Shown: positions 1 to 7,818, counted from the first letter of the stretch. The stretch: DNA of 12,179 bases from Lobulomyces angularis (GCA_027604685.1 JADHYX010000225.1:7433-19611), one strand, 5' to 3'. A program made the numbers and translations. Notes: a model not told the origin generated them from the letters alone.

Positions 1-647
1 TTTTGTTTTTGATTAGTAAAATTTAGTGGGAAAGAATTTACCCACGTCAAGCCATTTCAAAGAGCGACGTTGCAAAGTAAAAAAGGAGCAAAACTGCAAA
101 GTAAAAGAAGTAGAATAAAGTAAAGACAAGGAGAAACGTAATTTCTTAAGATTACTAAATGGTGTTTGTAATATGGATGCGATGAGCGAGGAAAGAAGAA
201 AAACAATAATGTTATCGTTGTAAATTTGTTAAAAAACTATAATAAAATACACAATAAAATATATCATAAAATAATTTGCTAGAAACTACTTAAAATATGC
301 TAAAATATATGCTATAAAATTCTACTAAAAACTGGCATAAAATATATCATAAAAATTACTAATATAAAATACATTATAAAAACTATTATTAAAACTATTA
401 TAAAATCTACTATAAAAACATTATTAAAAGCATATATTTTCTTAGCGCAACACAGAACCGCATGATGATCAATAGAAGAGTTCCCAAGTAAAGTATTGAA
501 TAATCCCAAGTAAAGCACCAAACATTTTAGACTTTAGTAGTCAACTTATTGAAAATTATTTTTAACTTTGTCAATTTTTTTTTAGGTTGTAAAATTTTCT
601 GCAACTATGAAAATGTAATTCTCCGCTGTTATTAAAAATTTATTGCA
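1..647. other. 5' flank without a supported gene
   Basis: I see no gene that I can support here. Positions 60-125 are purine-rich, with two copies of a TGCAAAGTAAAA-like word (near 71 and 93). Because purine-rich DNA has few stop codons on the opposite strand, a reading frame of about 70 codons without ATG runs there on the minus strand; it is low-complexity S/L/F-rich and I do not call it. Near 483 and 506 the word CCCAAGTAAAG occurs twice. The last ~100 bases before the GNAT start are T-rich and presumably promoter/5'UTR. Confidence 0.5.
228..440. repeat. degenerate AT-rich tandem repeat region
   Basis: Short units of the type TATAAAATA(C/T)A and ACTATAAAAACTATTATTAAAA recur in irregular tandem over about 200 bp. 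The unit is not constant, so this is a decayed low-complexity satellite rather than a clean minisatellite. The open frame that crosses it on the minus strand only translates the repeat into I/F/V/M-rich sequence. Confidence 0.55.
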
Positions 648-1262
648 ATGATCAGAACTGCTACTTTTCACGATGTACCTTTTATAGTTTCAAACATTTA
701 CAACAATCTTGTACTAACTTCAAAAGCAATTCCTGAAATAAAAGCAACTACTTCAACTGCAAAACAGCAACAATGGTTTCCATTAGATAAAAAAAGAGAC
801 CCAAGATATCCTTTAACAGTTTTTACTGTCAATGACAATATTGTTGGTTTTGCTATCTTGGAAAAGTTTCATCCAAGAAGTGCATACTCCATAACTGCTG
901 AACTCTCAATTTTTGAAATGCAAGGTTATCCAACTTATCAGGTTACAGAGTCTCTTTTAAAGGATGTTATTATAAGGGCAAAAAATTTAGATTTTTTTAG
1001 TATTATTGGCAAGGAAAAAAATAAACATTTCGAATTTTCTTTATTAATGCAAAAAAAATTTTTATTTTATCATTTAGTTCATGTATTTGACGATGATGAT
1101 AAAACACTCAATATTTACAAAAATCATGGTTTTGAAATAAAAGGTACAAAAAATAAAACTTACTTTTTAAATAAAATACCTTTTTTGTTAGGAAAACTAA
1201 CTAAATGTTTAGAAAAACTTGGAACACCTTATAATGTCCATTTTTTACAATTAATTTTATAA
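648..1262 (+). CDS. GNAT-family protein, phosphinothricin-acetyltransferase type (3 exons, degenerate acetyl-CoA loop)
   Basis: Proposed exons are 648-999, 1078-1143 and 1192-1262, giving 162 aa. Read unspliced, the frame stays open for 204 codons. Two stretches break the family alignment, and each is bounded by GT...TTAG with a T-rich 3' end: 1000-1077 (78 nt) and 1144-1191 (48 nt). Removing them restores a nearly gap-free match to PAT/Bar-like acetyltransferases from recall: MIRxAT start, IYN near residue 18, YP near 54, RSAYSITAELSI at 77-88, then IHVFDDDDKTLNIYKNHGF and a GK-L...LQLIL tail. In active members these enzymes move acetyl from acetyl-CoA to a primary amine. The motif after the central E-x-S strand, normally R/QGxGxG/A, reads PTYQVTESLL here, so cofactor binding is doubtful. 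The ATG is the first after an in-frame TAA. The family is fairly sure; an acetyltransferase activity is not. Confidence 0.72.
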   Translation: MIRTATFHDVPFIVSNIYNNLVLTSKAIPEIKATTSTAKQQQWFPLDKKRDPRYPLTVFTVNDNIVGFAILEKFHPRSAYSITAELSIFEMQGYPTYQVTESLLKDVIIRAKNLDFFSIIGKEKNKHFEFSLLMQKKFLFYHLVHVFDDDDKTLNIYKNHGFEIKGTKNKTYFLNKIPFLLGKLTKCLEKLGTPYNVHFLQLIL

Positions 1263-1270
1263 AGCTGCTC

Positions 1271-1276
1271 AATAAA
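1271..1276 (+). terminator. putative polyadenylation signal AATAAA
   Basis: AATAAA lies 8 bases after the GNAT stop and is followed directly by an A-run. It is only suggestive in DNA this AT-rich. Confidence 0.3.
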
Positions 1277-1440
1277 AAAAAAAAAAGGATAATAATTTGT
1301 ATTTATTTATTTTTTTTTATTTTGAAAAAAATTAACACTTCTTCTAATTCATTATGATGCTGTAAACGCGATTAACTTGAAGTAATCAATTATTAAAATA
1401 AGGAATTATTATTATTGTTTCTTTTTTTGTTAATTTGCTT

Positions 1441-2149
1441 TCAATCGCTTTTCGTAACCTTTTTGCCAAATTTTTTTTTATTTATTGCTTTATTATAAAC
1501 AATTTTTCCATTTTTGTTTCCAAAATATCCATCCAAATTAACCCAACTATTTTTAATTTTATTTTTATTTTTTTTTTTTGAAAGAAAAAAAATTATTAAA
1601 AAAAAAAAAAGGTTAAAAAAATAACCTATTTGTTCTGAATGTCTTATCTTTTCTTTCGCAATCAGCAGTTAAATGTAAATCTTCATTATCGCCAACTTTT
1701 TCCAGCTTTATGTTTTTGGAATTTTGTTTAAATCCTCCAAAGCCTCTACGTAATCTACCATTTTGATTAAAAAATATGGTATCTAAATCTAGTTTTGCTG
1801 AAACGTAACCTAAAATTCTTTGGTTATTTAGATAGAAAAAAAAAATGGTTTATTTACCTTCACTGGATTCCAGCTGGCATGTTAAAATCGTATCATTTTC
1901 TAATTCAAAATTTTTTCCACTTTTTGAAAAGCATTTATATAAATCAGTTTTATTTTCCTCTCCTTTTTTTTTTTTAATTTTTAAAGATGAATTTTTTTTA
2001 TCACAATTCTCAATCTGTGCTTTTATCTCAATCTCGTCTTCATTTACTTTTTTATTTTGATTTTTCAATTTTGAATAATTTAATTTGGTCTTAATTATAT
2101 TCAGTTTTTTTGATACGTCAGTTTTTCTTTCTTTTTGTAATTTTGGCAT
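1441..2149 (-). CDS. cyanovirin-N homology (CVNH) domain protein, 3 exons
   Basis: Exons on the minus strand are 2149-1858, 1809-1626 and 1546-1441, giving 193 aa. Introns are 1857-1810 (GTAAAT...TTTTAG) and 1625-1547 (GTTATT...AATAG), and the phases agree. The CVNH fold is two tandem sequence repeats of about 50 aa that bind glycans. Both are visible. Repeat A (about 74-119) has FSKSGKNFELEN, TILTCQL, EGYVSAKLDLD and NQNGRL. Repeat B (about 124-177) has FKQNSKNIKLE, DLHLTADC, then SWVNLDGYFGNKNGKIVY. The last strand appears only after the second splice, which supports that intron. The cyanovirin disulfide cysteines are not conserved in place. Residues 1-72 are Lys-rich and probably disordered, with no signal peptide, and the tail NKKKFGKKVTKSD is basic, so an intracellular, perhaps nuclear, location is likely. 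It lies 110 bp downstream of the zinc-cluster gene on the same strand. The domain call is from recalled family pattern; the ligand is unknown. Confidence 0.8.
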
Positions 2150-2259
2150 TTTTTGTAAGTTGAAAAAAAAAAAAAGAAAATAATAATTTTTTTAATGTTA
2201 AAAAAAAAAAAAAAATAATTTATACTGTACAAAATTTTATAAAAGGTTATATATATATA

Positions 2260-3077
2260 TTAATTTAACAAAAAACTCAAGTGCATTTTATTCAAGCTGA
2301 CAAAATCATTTAAGGTTTCAAGACCATTGTATTTATTTGAAAACATTATGGGAAATTTTTCGTTTTCTGATAATTTATTCATTTTCAGTCTAGCCTCACA
2401 TTCAATAGATTTTATTTCCGCTTTTAACTTCTCTAAATCATAATTTTCCATATCTAAAAATTTCAGAATCTTTCTGTTAAAGTCATATCGAAGTTCTGAA
2501 TTTTTTTGACTTTGAATTGTGAAATTCAAGCATGATTCAAAATTTCCCAATTCTAAGTGAATCTTCAAAAAAAAACAAAAATTTTAAAACTTTTATGAAA
2601 AATAAAGATATACCTTCGCTATCTTATTTAAAAACGGTATGAGATATGGAAAAGTAAAATACGAATACCAACTTTTTTTTTCTGATGGTAAAACATTTTT
2701 TTTTAATGCAAATAATTTGAAGGCGATTTCCTTTATTAGTTCGATACCCTTAATGTATTCTTCTAAAGCATTATTTAAATTGTTTTTTCTTTCTTCATTT
2801 TCCTAATAAAAAAAAAATCCAAAAAATTTAGTCTAAAGAAAAAAATTTTTTTTTTTTTTACAGCGAAATTTTTTATTGAAAGTAGCTTCAGTAAGTTTTC
2901 AGGAGAAAGAGGTAACTGCTGATCTACACAGGAATCTCTATGACCATTTCTCGCACAAAACCTACACGGACGATAGTTACTACATTTTCTGCCATGATTT
3001 TCTTTGCAGGTGGTACAGTCAAATCTTAACTTAATAAAGATGTTTTTCTTTTTTTGCTTCAGGGTTATATTTTTCAT
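2260..3077 (-). CDS. small Zn2Cys6 (Gal4-type) zinc-cluster protein, 3 exons
   Basis: Exons are 3077-2862, 2802-2614 and 2562-2260 (minus strand), giving 235 aa. Introns are 2861-2803 (GTAAAA...TATTAG) and 2613-2563 (GTATAT...TTGAAG), both phase 0. Cysteines at residues 21, 24, 32, 38, 41 and 50 give C-x2-C-x7-C-x5-C-x2-C-x8-C, with RPCRFCARNGHRDSCVD as second half. This is a fungal binuclear zinc cluster, most like the RPCxRC...C-D kind seen in Ert1/AcuK-type regulators, but with x7 where x6 is usual. The family binds DNA in the nucleus. After the cluster comes SPENLLKLL, then about 165 residues of mostly helical, charged sequence (EEYIKGIELIKEIAFKLFAL, YLIPFLNKIAK, LEKLKAEIKSIECEARLKM). I see no PAS or fungal-specific TF domain. 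It is short for the family. The ATG at 3077 follows an in-frame TGA. A DNA-binding regulator is inferred; its targets are unknown. Confidence 0.72.
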
Positions 3078-3350
3078 TTTTTGATAACTTCAACCTAATT
3101 TATGTGAAATAAACTGTAGTTTAGTTTTTTCAGAAAGAAATCTTGATTTTTTCAAAAGGATTAATTTTGGGTAATTTATATTTTTTTTGGTAATATTGTA
3201 TAATGTAACGCAATAATTTCATCATATGGGTTCAGCTCGCAATTTCTTATTGCATCACAATCATCTCATCCAGAATCCATCAAACCAACGTTTTGCTTCC
3301 ACGATGCTTCTGTAGTCTATGGATATAGTTGGGTATCAGGCAGGTTTTTA

Positions 3351-3407
3351 TATTCAACTTCATAGAAAATCGCGTTTCATCTATTATTTTATTATTCCCC
3401 TTGTTAA
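3351..3407. repeat. direct repeat, copy 1 (57 bp)
   Basis: This 57-bp stretch recurs exactly 160 bp downstream. 51 of 57 positions agree by my count, including an unbroken 34-bp core at 3363-3396. The core contains ATCGCGTTTCATC, notable for CGCG in such AT-rich DNA. Confidence 0.85.
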
Positions 3408-3510
3408 TGATATACTCAACATAAAATTGTAAGATAAATCTAACTAATGAGAAAGCTGATTAAATTGAGCTGATATTCGTTCCCTTTTGCTTTTTGGGGT
3501 GGTTTTGTTA

Positions 3511-3567
3511 TTTTCAACTTTCTAGAAAATCGCGTTTCATCTATTATTTTATTATTACTTTTGTTAA
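3511..3567. repeat. direct repeat, copy 2 (57 bp)
   Basis: Second copy of the 57-bp repeat, with the identical core at 3523-3556. Differences from copy 1 lie at one base near the left end, the two bases before the core and three bases just after it. The 160-bp spacing is not a multiple of three, so both copies cannot sit in one continuous frame. Confidence 0.85.
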
Positions 3568-3769
3568 CTTCTATTGTTTATGCTAAATTATTTGATATTT
3601 TTGTTAACTAATGTATTCATTAAAACAAATAAACTATACATTAATTGATATATTGATAATGAAACAAAAAAAAAAAAAAATATATATATATATTATTGAG
3701 CAATCAGTGTATTGTGATAATATATATTGGGAGGTAACAAGTATAAAGTTACTTAATCTACTGTTTTTT

Positions 3770-4753
3770 TTAAGTTTCGGAGTATTTTTGTATCTAAAAA
3801 TAGTTGTTATAAAAAAAAGTTAACTAAAGTAAACTATTACCGGTGTAACATACCTGAGTGTATTTTTCCTGAACTTGCTCGATGGTAGAAGATAAATGAA
3901 AATCAACCAAAAATAAAAATTCTAACTCTAAAATGTTTAATTCCACTACAGAAAGTCCTCCGATTTTGGCATACCTAAACAAAAAAAATATAAACAAAAT
4001 AATTTTAAATAAAATTTTCAAAATTACATTGTATTTGTTAGGTATGAATCACAAAGTGCCTAAAAAAAAAAAAACCAATAAAAAAATTTTCAATTTAGTT
4101 ACTGTAATAAAAATTTTTAAGGTTTTACTTTGGTGGCAACCATGACACCGGTAATAATAAATCGATGAATTGATAATATACAAATTGAAAAATTTGGATT
4201 TCGAAGTTGAATCCTGTCTAAAAAAACTCTGTAAAAATTTTTGTAATGGTTTACTGTATCATATACCTATATAAATTAAAACTACCATCAAAATAACTTT
4301 ATCAACTGATGCGTATCTTAATATTCTCGCGAGATCTAAAAAATATTGAAAAAAAAAAAATGTAAAAATTTAAATTTATTTGTAATTTTTTATAATTTTT
4401 ACAATCTTTAATGGTTATAAGAGGCTTCGATTTACTATGAAATCGTGATAACTTAGTTTGAGTAATTTGATTTTTAGTTTCTTCTACCAATGCTTGAGAA
4501 ACCAAACTAATTAAATGTGGGGTATCAATGTCAACAAAGAGAGCTGTTTAAATTAAGAAAAGAATAAAAAAAAATTAAAAACTATTATTTTTTTTTTCTT
4601 TAATCATCCAAAGATAAACAAAAAAAAAAAAAATTAATTTTTTTATTTTGATTCATTTTTTTTTTAATTACTTGGATATAAACTTTTTACGTTACTGATT
4701 TTCGGTACTTCATTTGGTTGAATGTCCGTTAAAATCATATTATTCTCATTCAT
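3770..4753 (-). CDS. Pho80/Pcl (cyclin P/U)-like cyclin, 7 exons
   Basis: Exons (minus strand): 4753-4672, 4543-4403, 4335-4267, 4217-4129, 4059-4028, 3974-3854, 3793-3770, giving 185 aa. All splice phases agree. Pho80-type cyclins activate a Pho85/Cdk5-like kinase and act in nutrient and phosphate signalling or morphogenesis. The cyclin box runs from about residue 36 to 165, with motifs typical of the family: ITIKDYLARILRYA, VLIYIDR, NPNFSICILSIHRFIITG, VMVATKALCD, then MYAKIGGLSVVELNILELEF and FLVDFHL. Exon 5 is only 32 nt and supplies ALCDSYLTNT; without it the box is broken. The ATG follows an in-frame TAA. Intron 1 is the longest in the window (128 nt). The last exon (8 codons including the stop) is the least certain part: frame and an ATTTTTAG acceptor support it, but there is no motif. 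The length fits short Pho80-like cyclins. The partner kinase is not in the window. Confidence 0.85.
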
Positions 4754-4817
4754 AAAAAAATTGAAAAACAAAAATTAAAAAATTTGGAAATGTTTTTTTT
4801 TTTTTTTTTAATTTTGC

Positions 4818-4906
4818 AGGAAAGGTAAAACCCTTGATTGATACAAAAGGACCACAAGTAAGCTGTGCTTGTGATTTGCAGCTCTGGATCTGCTCATAAA
4901 CTTCAG
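4818..4906. other. GC-richer island, candidate structured RNA or missed exon
   Basis: Positions 4821-4900 have 32 G+C in 80 bases (my count), against 20 in the next 100 bases, and poly-A/T tracts lie on both sides. A short stem AGCTG/CAGCT is possible around 4860-4883. On the minus strand two frames are readable: one with SQAQLTCGPFVSIKGFTFP, another starting at an ATG and giving a 29-codon peptide. A 32-nt GTATTT...CTGAAG stretch precedes it. In very AT-rich genomes raised GC often marks non-coding RNA, but I see no snRNA, tRNA or clear C/D box. The identity is open. Confidence 0.3.
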
Positions 4907-5278
4907 AAAAAAAAAAAAAAAAGTAAAAATACTTGCATAGATAATTTCTTAAAAAAGCTTGGCGAATATTTTTTAAGTAAAATGTTTTCTTATGTGAATA
5001 TTTTTTTCTGAAGGAAAAATTTTTTTTCTTTGAAGCACACTTTTAATTAGAGAAATTTTTATTGAAAAACCTTCTAATTTAATGTATTCTCATCCAAATT
5101 CTTTCCAAATTTTACTTTTAAGTTAACATAACTAATGTTAGATATTTTTTTAGATTTAAATTAAACTTTTGAACTTTCTCAGCAAAAAAAAATATATATA
5201 TGAGTAAATTAACATAATAAATATTTCTTTTTCTTTCTATTTCTATTGTTCAATAGTTAAATTAAAAAATCAATTTGA

Positions 5279-5284
5279 TTTATT
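5279..5284 (-). terminator. putative polyadenylation signal AATAAA for GUF1
   Basis: On the minus strand AATAAA lies about 20 bases past the GUF1 stop codon. It is consistent with a compact 3'UTR but not specific in this composition. Confidence 0.35.
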
Positions 5285-5303
5285 GCTTCGTGGTCATAAT
5301 GAA

Positions 5304-7818
5304 TTAGGTATTTGAAAGCAAACTAAGAAAAGCTTCCTGTGGTAACTTAACACCATGTGATAATGATTTCATCCTTTTTTTTCCTTCTTTTTGTTTATCA
5401 AGTAGTTTCATCCTTCTTGTAACATCTCCACCGTAACATTTTGCAGTAACATCCTTTCTCAAAGCTTTAATGCTTTCTCTGGAAACTATTTTTCCATTAA
5501 TAGAACCTTGTATTGCAATGTCAATTAAATCTCGTTCCTTTCAAAGTCTGTAAAAAATTTAATAATTTTATTGTACTTACCATTACTTTTTTTAGTTTCA
5601 AAACTCCATTCTTAGCATTTCGGACACTGTCCCCTCTATGAACTATAGCACTTAAGGCGTCAATTACTTTTCCATTTAACAGAAAATTAACCTTAACTAA
5701 ATCACTTTCCCGATATCCGATCTCTTCATAATCGAAACTTGCATATCCCGAGGATCTTGATTTAACCTGATTATGAAAATCTATTAAAATTTCCGCTAAA
5801 GGCAATTTATATTTTATCATAACTCTTTTGCAAGTTAGAAAAATTTGTTTACAAACATGCTATTGTATACCTTGTTTCATCTAAAAAATTTGTAGAATCG
5901 ATTTCACCTCTATGCGACTCACATAAACTCATCATGTTTCCAATACAGTGTGCAGGAAGAATCAATGTAGCCATGACGATAGGCTCAAAAAATGCTTCAA
6001 TTTTTCCTATATCATCACCTTCTGGAAAATCAGCGGGGTTTTGAATCAATTCTTCCTCTCCTGTGTGGTAACGAATTTTGTAAGTAACAGTTGGCTGCGT
6101 ATTAATCACTGCCGCACCATATTCATCATTCTTATTCACCTTTAAGTTTTATGTCGAGAAAAAATTTTTTTTACCAAACGCTGCTGAAAAACGTCCATAT
6201 GCAATCTGCCCAGAAATCCTACTCGGAATCCCTGACCTAATGCCATACTGCTCTCTTTTACCACACTAACAGAAGAGTCATTTAGTGTCAATCTATCCAA
6301 AGCTTCACTAAGTTTCGAATAATCTGAGCTATCTACTGGATACAATCCACTAAAAACCATGGACTTGACCATCTTAAAAAATTAGTACATAAACTTCTTT
6401 TTCAAAAAGAAATACTTCAAATTCAGGAAATAATTTGATGTTTTCCTTTTTTTCTTTTGCATGAAAGTAAGTATCGCCAATATGGGCTTCCTTTGTGGTT
6501 TTCATATTTAAAACAACATATCCCACCTGAATTAAAATAAAAAAAATTTAAAGCAAATTAAAGATTACTTGACCAGCATATAGTGCTTTACATGGAGTTT
6601 GATCTGGATGCATAAAGCCCAATTCACTGGTAACGGAATACAAATAAAAAAAAGTGGAATCTTGTAATGTACCTAACATCATAAGCAATTCCAGTAGCAG
6701 CACTAGCAATCTTATCACCTAATGAAAGCTTTCCGTCTCCCACAGCTATTAAACAAACAACCCCAACATATTGATCATACCATGAGTCAAATAACAAACA
6801 TCTAAATTTGTCTTCAGCTTTGAAACTATCAATAATCCATAAAAACAAAAGTGCTATGTGTTATACCTGGGTGAGGGAACTTGCTCAATTATCATTGGTA
6901 GTATTTTATCAACGTTAATGCCAGTTTTTGCACTAATACTTATTATTTCAGTTTCCTCATCTTATTGAAAAGTTTCAATTAAATGAAACAAATTATGAAA
7001 ATATAAATTACCTACTTCAAAGGCTTGTCTAATTTGTGATGTAACTTTTTCAACATTTGCTCCTGGTAAATCAATTTTGTTTAAAACTGGTATAATTTTT
7101 AAATCTTGACAAAATGCTAGGTAAAAATTTGCCATCTACCGAAATTAAACGAAAATTATGTTTAATTATCAAAACCGTTTGAGCTTGAATGCCTTGACTA
7201 GCATCAACAAGTAAGAGGGTTCCTTGACAGGCTGACAATGACCGAGAAACTTCATACTATGGATTTATAAACTAAAAAAACAAAAAAAAGGATTTTTTTT
7301 TTACAGAAAAATCGACGTGGCCAGGGGTATCAATAAGGTTTAAAACTTCAATTATATTTTTCGATATTAAGATACAAGGTTTTTATATTACATACGATAA
7401 TCTTCACCCTTATAGTTATATATCATAGAAGCGGTTTGCGCTTTCACTGTAATACCTCTTTCGCGCTCTACCTTTAATTTGTCCATTACCTAGAGAAGAC
7501 TGTAAAAAGAATTAAAAGAAATAAGAATTACTTGCTTATTTTTTGTCTCCTTCGAAATAGTTCCAGTTATTTCAAGCAGTCTATCAGCTAGAGTGCTTTT
7601 TCCGTGGTCTATGTGCGCAATTATACTAAAATTCTTATTTTTTTTTTTAAAAAAATTAAAATATCTGCAGCTAATTAAAAAACCTTTATTCGATGCGTAG
7701 GAAATTTGGATAAATCAAGTTTTATTTTATTGTTGGAAATGTTACTGGTGGAAAAAAGATTATTCAAAATTTTGCATTTAAAAGAACTTTTTAAAAAATA
7801 GACTTTGAAAAATAACAT
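5304..7818 (-). CDS. GUF1, mitochondrial elongation factor 4 (LepA) GTPase, 14 exons
   Basis: Exons (minus strand): 7818-7684, 7633-7532, 7489-7396, 7345-7305, 7256-7176, 7135-7012, 6960-6867, 6825-6673, 6626-6569, 6526-6416, 6372-6175, 6139-5871, 5824-5581, 5537-5304. They give 645 aa with all 13 phases consistent. EF4 binds mitochondrial ribosomes and can back-translocate stalled ones. Seen: G1 AHIDHGKST (51-59), switch ERGIT (89-93), G3 DTPGH (116-120), G4 NKID (170-173), G5 SAK (202-204), then [53 protein letters not shown] near 511-520, and the EF4-specific tail [20 protein letters not shown]. Residues 1-45 are basic with few acidic residues and an LFSTS stretch, as expected for a mitochondrial presequence. 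Introns are 35-51 nt; several acceptors are relaxed (AAG). The ATG follows an in-frame TAA. The gene looks intact. Confidence 0.96.

Larger units (their letters stand above)
3176..3577 (-). pseudogene. coding-like fragments of unknown family, possibly an eroded gene
   Basis: Several minus-strand frames read like protein but lack starts and do not join cleanly. Frame 3265-3176 gives DAIRNCELNPYDEIIAL and ends in TAA. An overlapping frame near 3335-3266 gives SIDYRSIVEAKRWFDGFWM and would meet the first through a one-base shift. Frame 3459-3280 (59 codons, no ATG) and frame 3577-3440 (45 codons) both contain NNKIIDETRFS, because the DNA repeat is duplicated there. I do not recognise a family. 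It could be a frameshifted pseudogene, a short gene whose introns I failed to find, or chance reading of a GC-richer non-coding element. Confidence 0.25.
3078..3769. other. intergenic region with repeats and coding-like fragments
   Basis: No complete gene is supported between the zinc-cluster start and the cyclin stop. The stretch holds the upstream region of the zinc-cluster gene (3078-3175), a GC-richer block at 3221-3340 (49 of 120 bases G+C, my count), the 57-bp direct repeat pair, and a poly-A/TA-dinucleotide run near 3666-3692. Confidence 0.55.
4754..5303. other. spacer between GUF1 3' end and cyclin start
   Basis: This 550-bp stretch is mostly A/T tracts. It should hold the GUF1 3'UTR (high end) and the cyclin promoter (low end). 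The only compositional feature is the island at 4818-4906. I found no supported gene. Confidence 0.5.

Noticed and set aside
18..216. Minus-strand frame of about 70 codons without ATG, ending at the left edge
   Set aside because: The plus strand is purine-rich here, which depletes stops on the other strand; the translation is low-complexity and has no motif.
228..440. Possible CRISPR-like or centromeric repeat array
   Set aside because: Units are irregular and lack constant repeat and unique spacer structure; the neighbourhood is eukaryotic.
312..521. 69-codon minus-strand open frame rich in I/F/V/M
   Set aside because: It only translates the AT-rich repeat region and has no family motif.
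1795..2060. Two plus-strand open frames of 60-71 codons
   Set aside because: They are antisense shadows of the CVNH exons 1-2.
1858..2149. A 33-nt GTAAAT...CACAG stretch inside the Lys-rich N-terminus of the CVNH protein as an extra intron
   Set aside because: It is purine-rich and charged when translated, lacks a T-rich 3' end, and is shorter than any intron supported here; kept as coding, with some doubt.
3228..3240. GGTTCAGCTC, resembling a tRNA B box
   Set aside because: The conserved A after GGTTCR is missing, and no A box or acceptor stem can be found upstream.
3226..3315. Plus-strand ATG frame that looks like a short mitochondrial presequence (ends NQRFASTMLL)
   Set aside because: It stops after 29 codons. 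Continuing it needs a 28-nt intron, shorter than any supported intron in the window, and the joined product has no recognisable family.
3611..3823. 70-codon plus-strand frame
   Set aside because: It runs over a poly-A/TA tract and the antisense 3' exon of the cyclin; no motif.
3933..4145. 70-codon plus-strand frame
   Set aside because: It is antisense to cyclin exons 4-6 and their introns.
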